A program made the position numbers and the translations under genes. Under the pieces are notes generated by a model. That model was not told the origin of the DNA. It did not search any database and saw nothing but the letters and a program-made list of their open reading frames with translations. This document shows positions 63,602-64,000 of a stretch of DNA of 64,000 nt, piece by piece. How positions within the stretch are numbered: the first letter of the stretch is position 1; the number at the start of each line of letters is the position of its first letter. The DNA comes from Sulfodiicoccus acidiphilus (GTDB lineage: Archaea; Thermoproteota; Thermoprotei_A; Sulfolobales; Sulfolobaceae): NCBI RefSeq assembly GCF_003967175.1, contig NZ_AP018553.1:1599982-1663981 (forward strand), given 5' to 3'.

Positions 63602-64000
63602 ATGAAAAGGATATACATCACATCCCACGGGGAGCTTAAAAGGAAGTCTAACACCTTGGCCTTCGTCACGAAGGAGGGAACTAAGTACGTCCCCGTGACT
63701 CAGGTGAGGTCCCTTTACGTGTACGGGGAGGTGAGGTTGAACAAGAGGGTCTTACACTTCATATCCAGGTACGGGATTCCTATACACTTCTTCTCCAGGA
63801 GGTACCTGGGCAGCTTCTTACCCAAGGTCCAGAACGTATCGGGCTTCGTGCTCCTGAAACAGGTCCAGGCCTATTTGGGAGAGGATAGGGTGAAGTTGGC
63901 GAAGGCCTTCGTGGAGGGCTCAATCAAGAACATGGCACTTGTGCTCAGGGAAAACGGGGAGGACCCAGGAAGGGTTAGGGCGTTGCTTGAGAGACTGGAA
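63602..64000 (+). CDS. cas1: Cas1 integrase (partial, runs off right edge)
   Basis: At least 133 residues are visible from ATG 63602: MKRIYITSHGELKRKSNTLA opens the N-terminal beta domain, followed by VRSLYVYGEVRLNKRVLHFI and IPIHFFSRRYLGSFLPKVQN. The block GFVLLKQVQAYLGEDRVKLA then begins the catalytic helical domain; its metal ligands lie beyond the right edge. Cas1 integrates new spacers with Cas2. It is the third gene of the adaptation run. Confidence 0.93.
   Translation, partial: MKRIYITSHGELKRKSNTLAFVTKEGTKYVPVTQVRSLYVYGEVRLNKRVLHFISRYGIPIHFFSRRYLGSFLPKVQNVSGFVLLKQVQAYLGEDRVKLAKAFVEGSIKNMALVLRENGEDPGRVRALLERLE

Overview
The window looks like chromosomal DNA of a moderately GC-rich archaeon of the order Sulfolobales. 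The reasons are the likely leaderless promoters (a TATA-like box about 26 bases before the start codon of many genes), frequent GTG and TTG starts, a PolB2-type polymerase operon, an alcohol dehydrogenase very close to the Sulfolobus solfataricus enzyme, stand-alone CARF genes and a Csa1 (Cas4-like) gene. No tRNA, rRNA or CRISPR array was found. Long gene-free stretches and frameshifted genes are common.

Layout. Bases 1-4300 hold a partial ArsR-type regulator, IS605-type remnants, a damaged ABC-2 exporter and an AAA ATPase. Bases 4600-20500 are mainly a deoxy-sugar region: GH78 alpha-L-rhamnosidase, two Gfo/Idh/MocA dehydrogenases, a TIM-barrel sugar isomerase/epimerase, a zinc alcohol dehydrogenase, an AEC permease and a GH29 alpha-L-fucosidase. 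It is interrupted by a decayed ATPase, by a self-regulated wHTH / membrane peptide / DUF4097 operon and by an ABC exporter with a DUF1854 tail. Bases 20500-23050 are a PolB2 (Dpo2) operon with a RecA/RadA-like partner and an upstream hexamer resembling the DNA-damage promoter motif of Sulfolobales. Bases 24450-28800 hold two zinc-ribbon proteins, an ICMT-like methyltransferase and a GNAT enzyme.

Bases 28900-46200 form a defence-like island. A HerA-NurA pair is flanked on the same strand by two different CARF proteins. Csa1, a DEDD exonuclease-like protein and a coiled-coil PD-(D/E)XK nuclease with eight perfect 21-bp repeats follow, then a metallophosphoesterase, a third CARF gene overlapping a retropepsin-like aspartic protease, a Cas6 and a large SF2 helicase that may be a type I-D Cas3'. 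No cas10 is present to make a CARF ligand. Bases 47200-51200 encode surface or secreted proteins. Bases 52000-55200 hold a binding protein plus DsrE, a methyltransferase and a VapBC module. A gene-poor 2.6 kb stretch precedes a type I-B CRISPR-Cas locus: cas8b-cas7-cas5-cas6 on the minus strand, divergent from cas2-cas4-cas1 on the plus strand, with cas1 running off the right edge and no cas3 next to the effector genes.

A recurring feature is the single-base frame lesion, usually in a short G/C homopolymer: ABC ATPase, RecA-like protein, zinc-ribbon protein, surface protein, Cas5, Cas4, a CARF protein and an AAA ATPase. In most cases one extra G or C restores a complete family-like protein. 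This suggests either sequencing errors in homopolymers or slippage in the population, so these genes should not be called dead without read-level checks.
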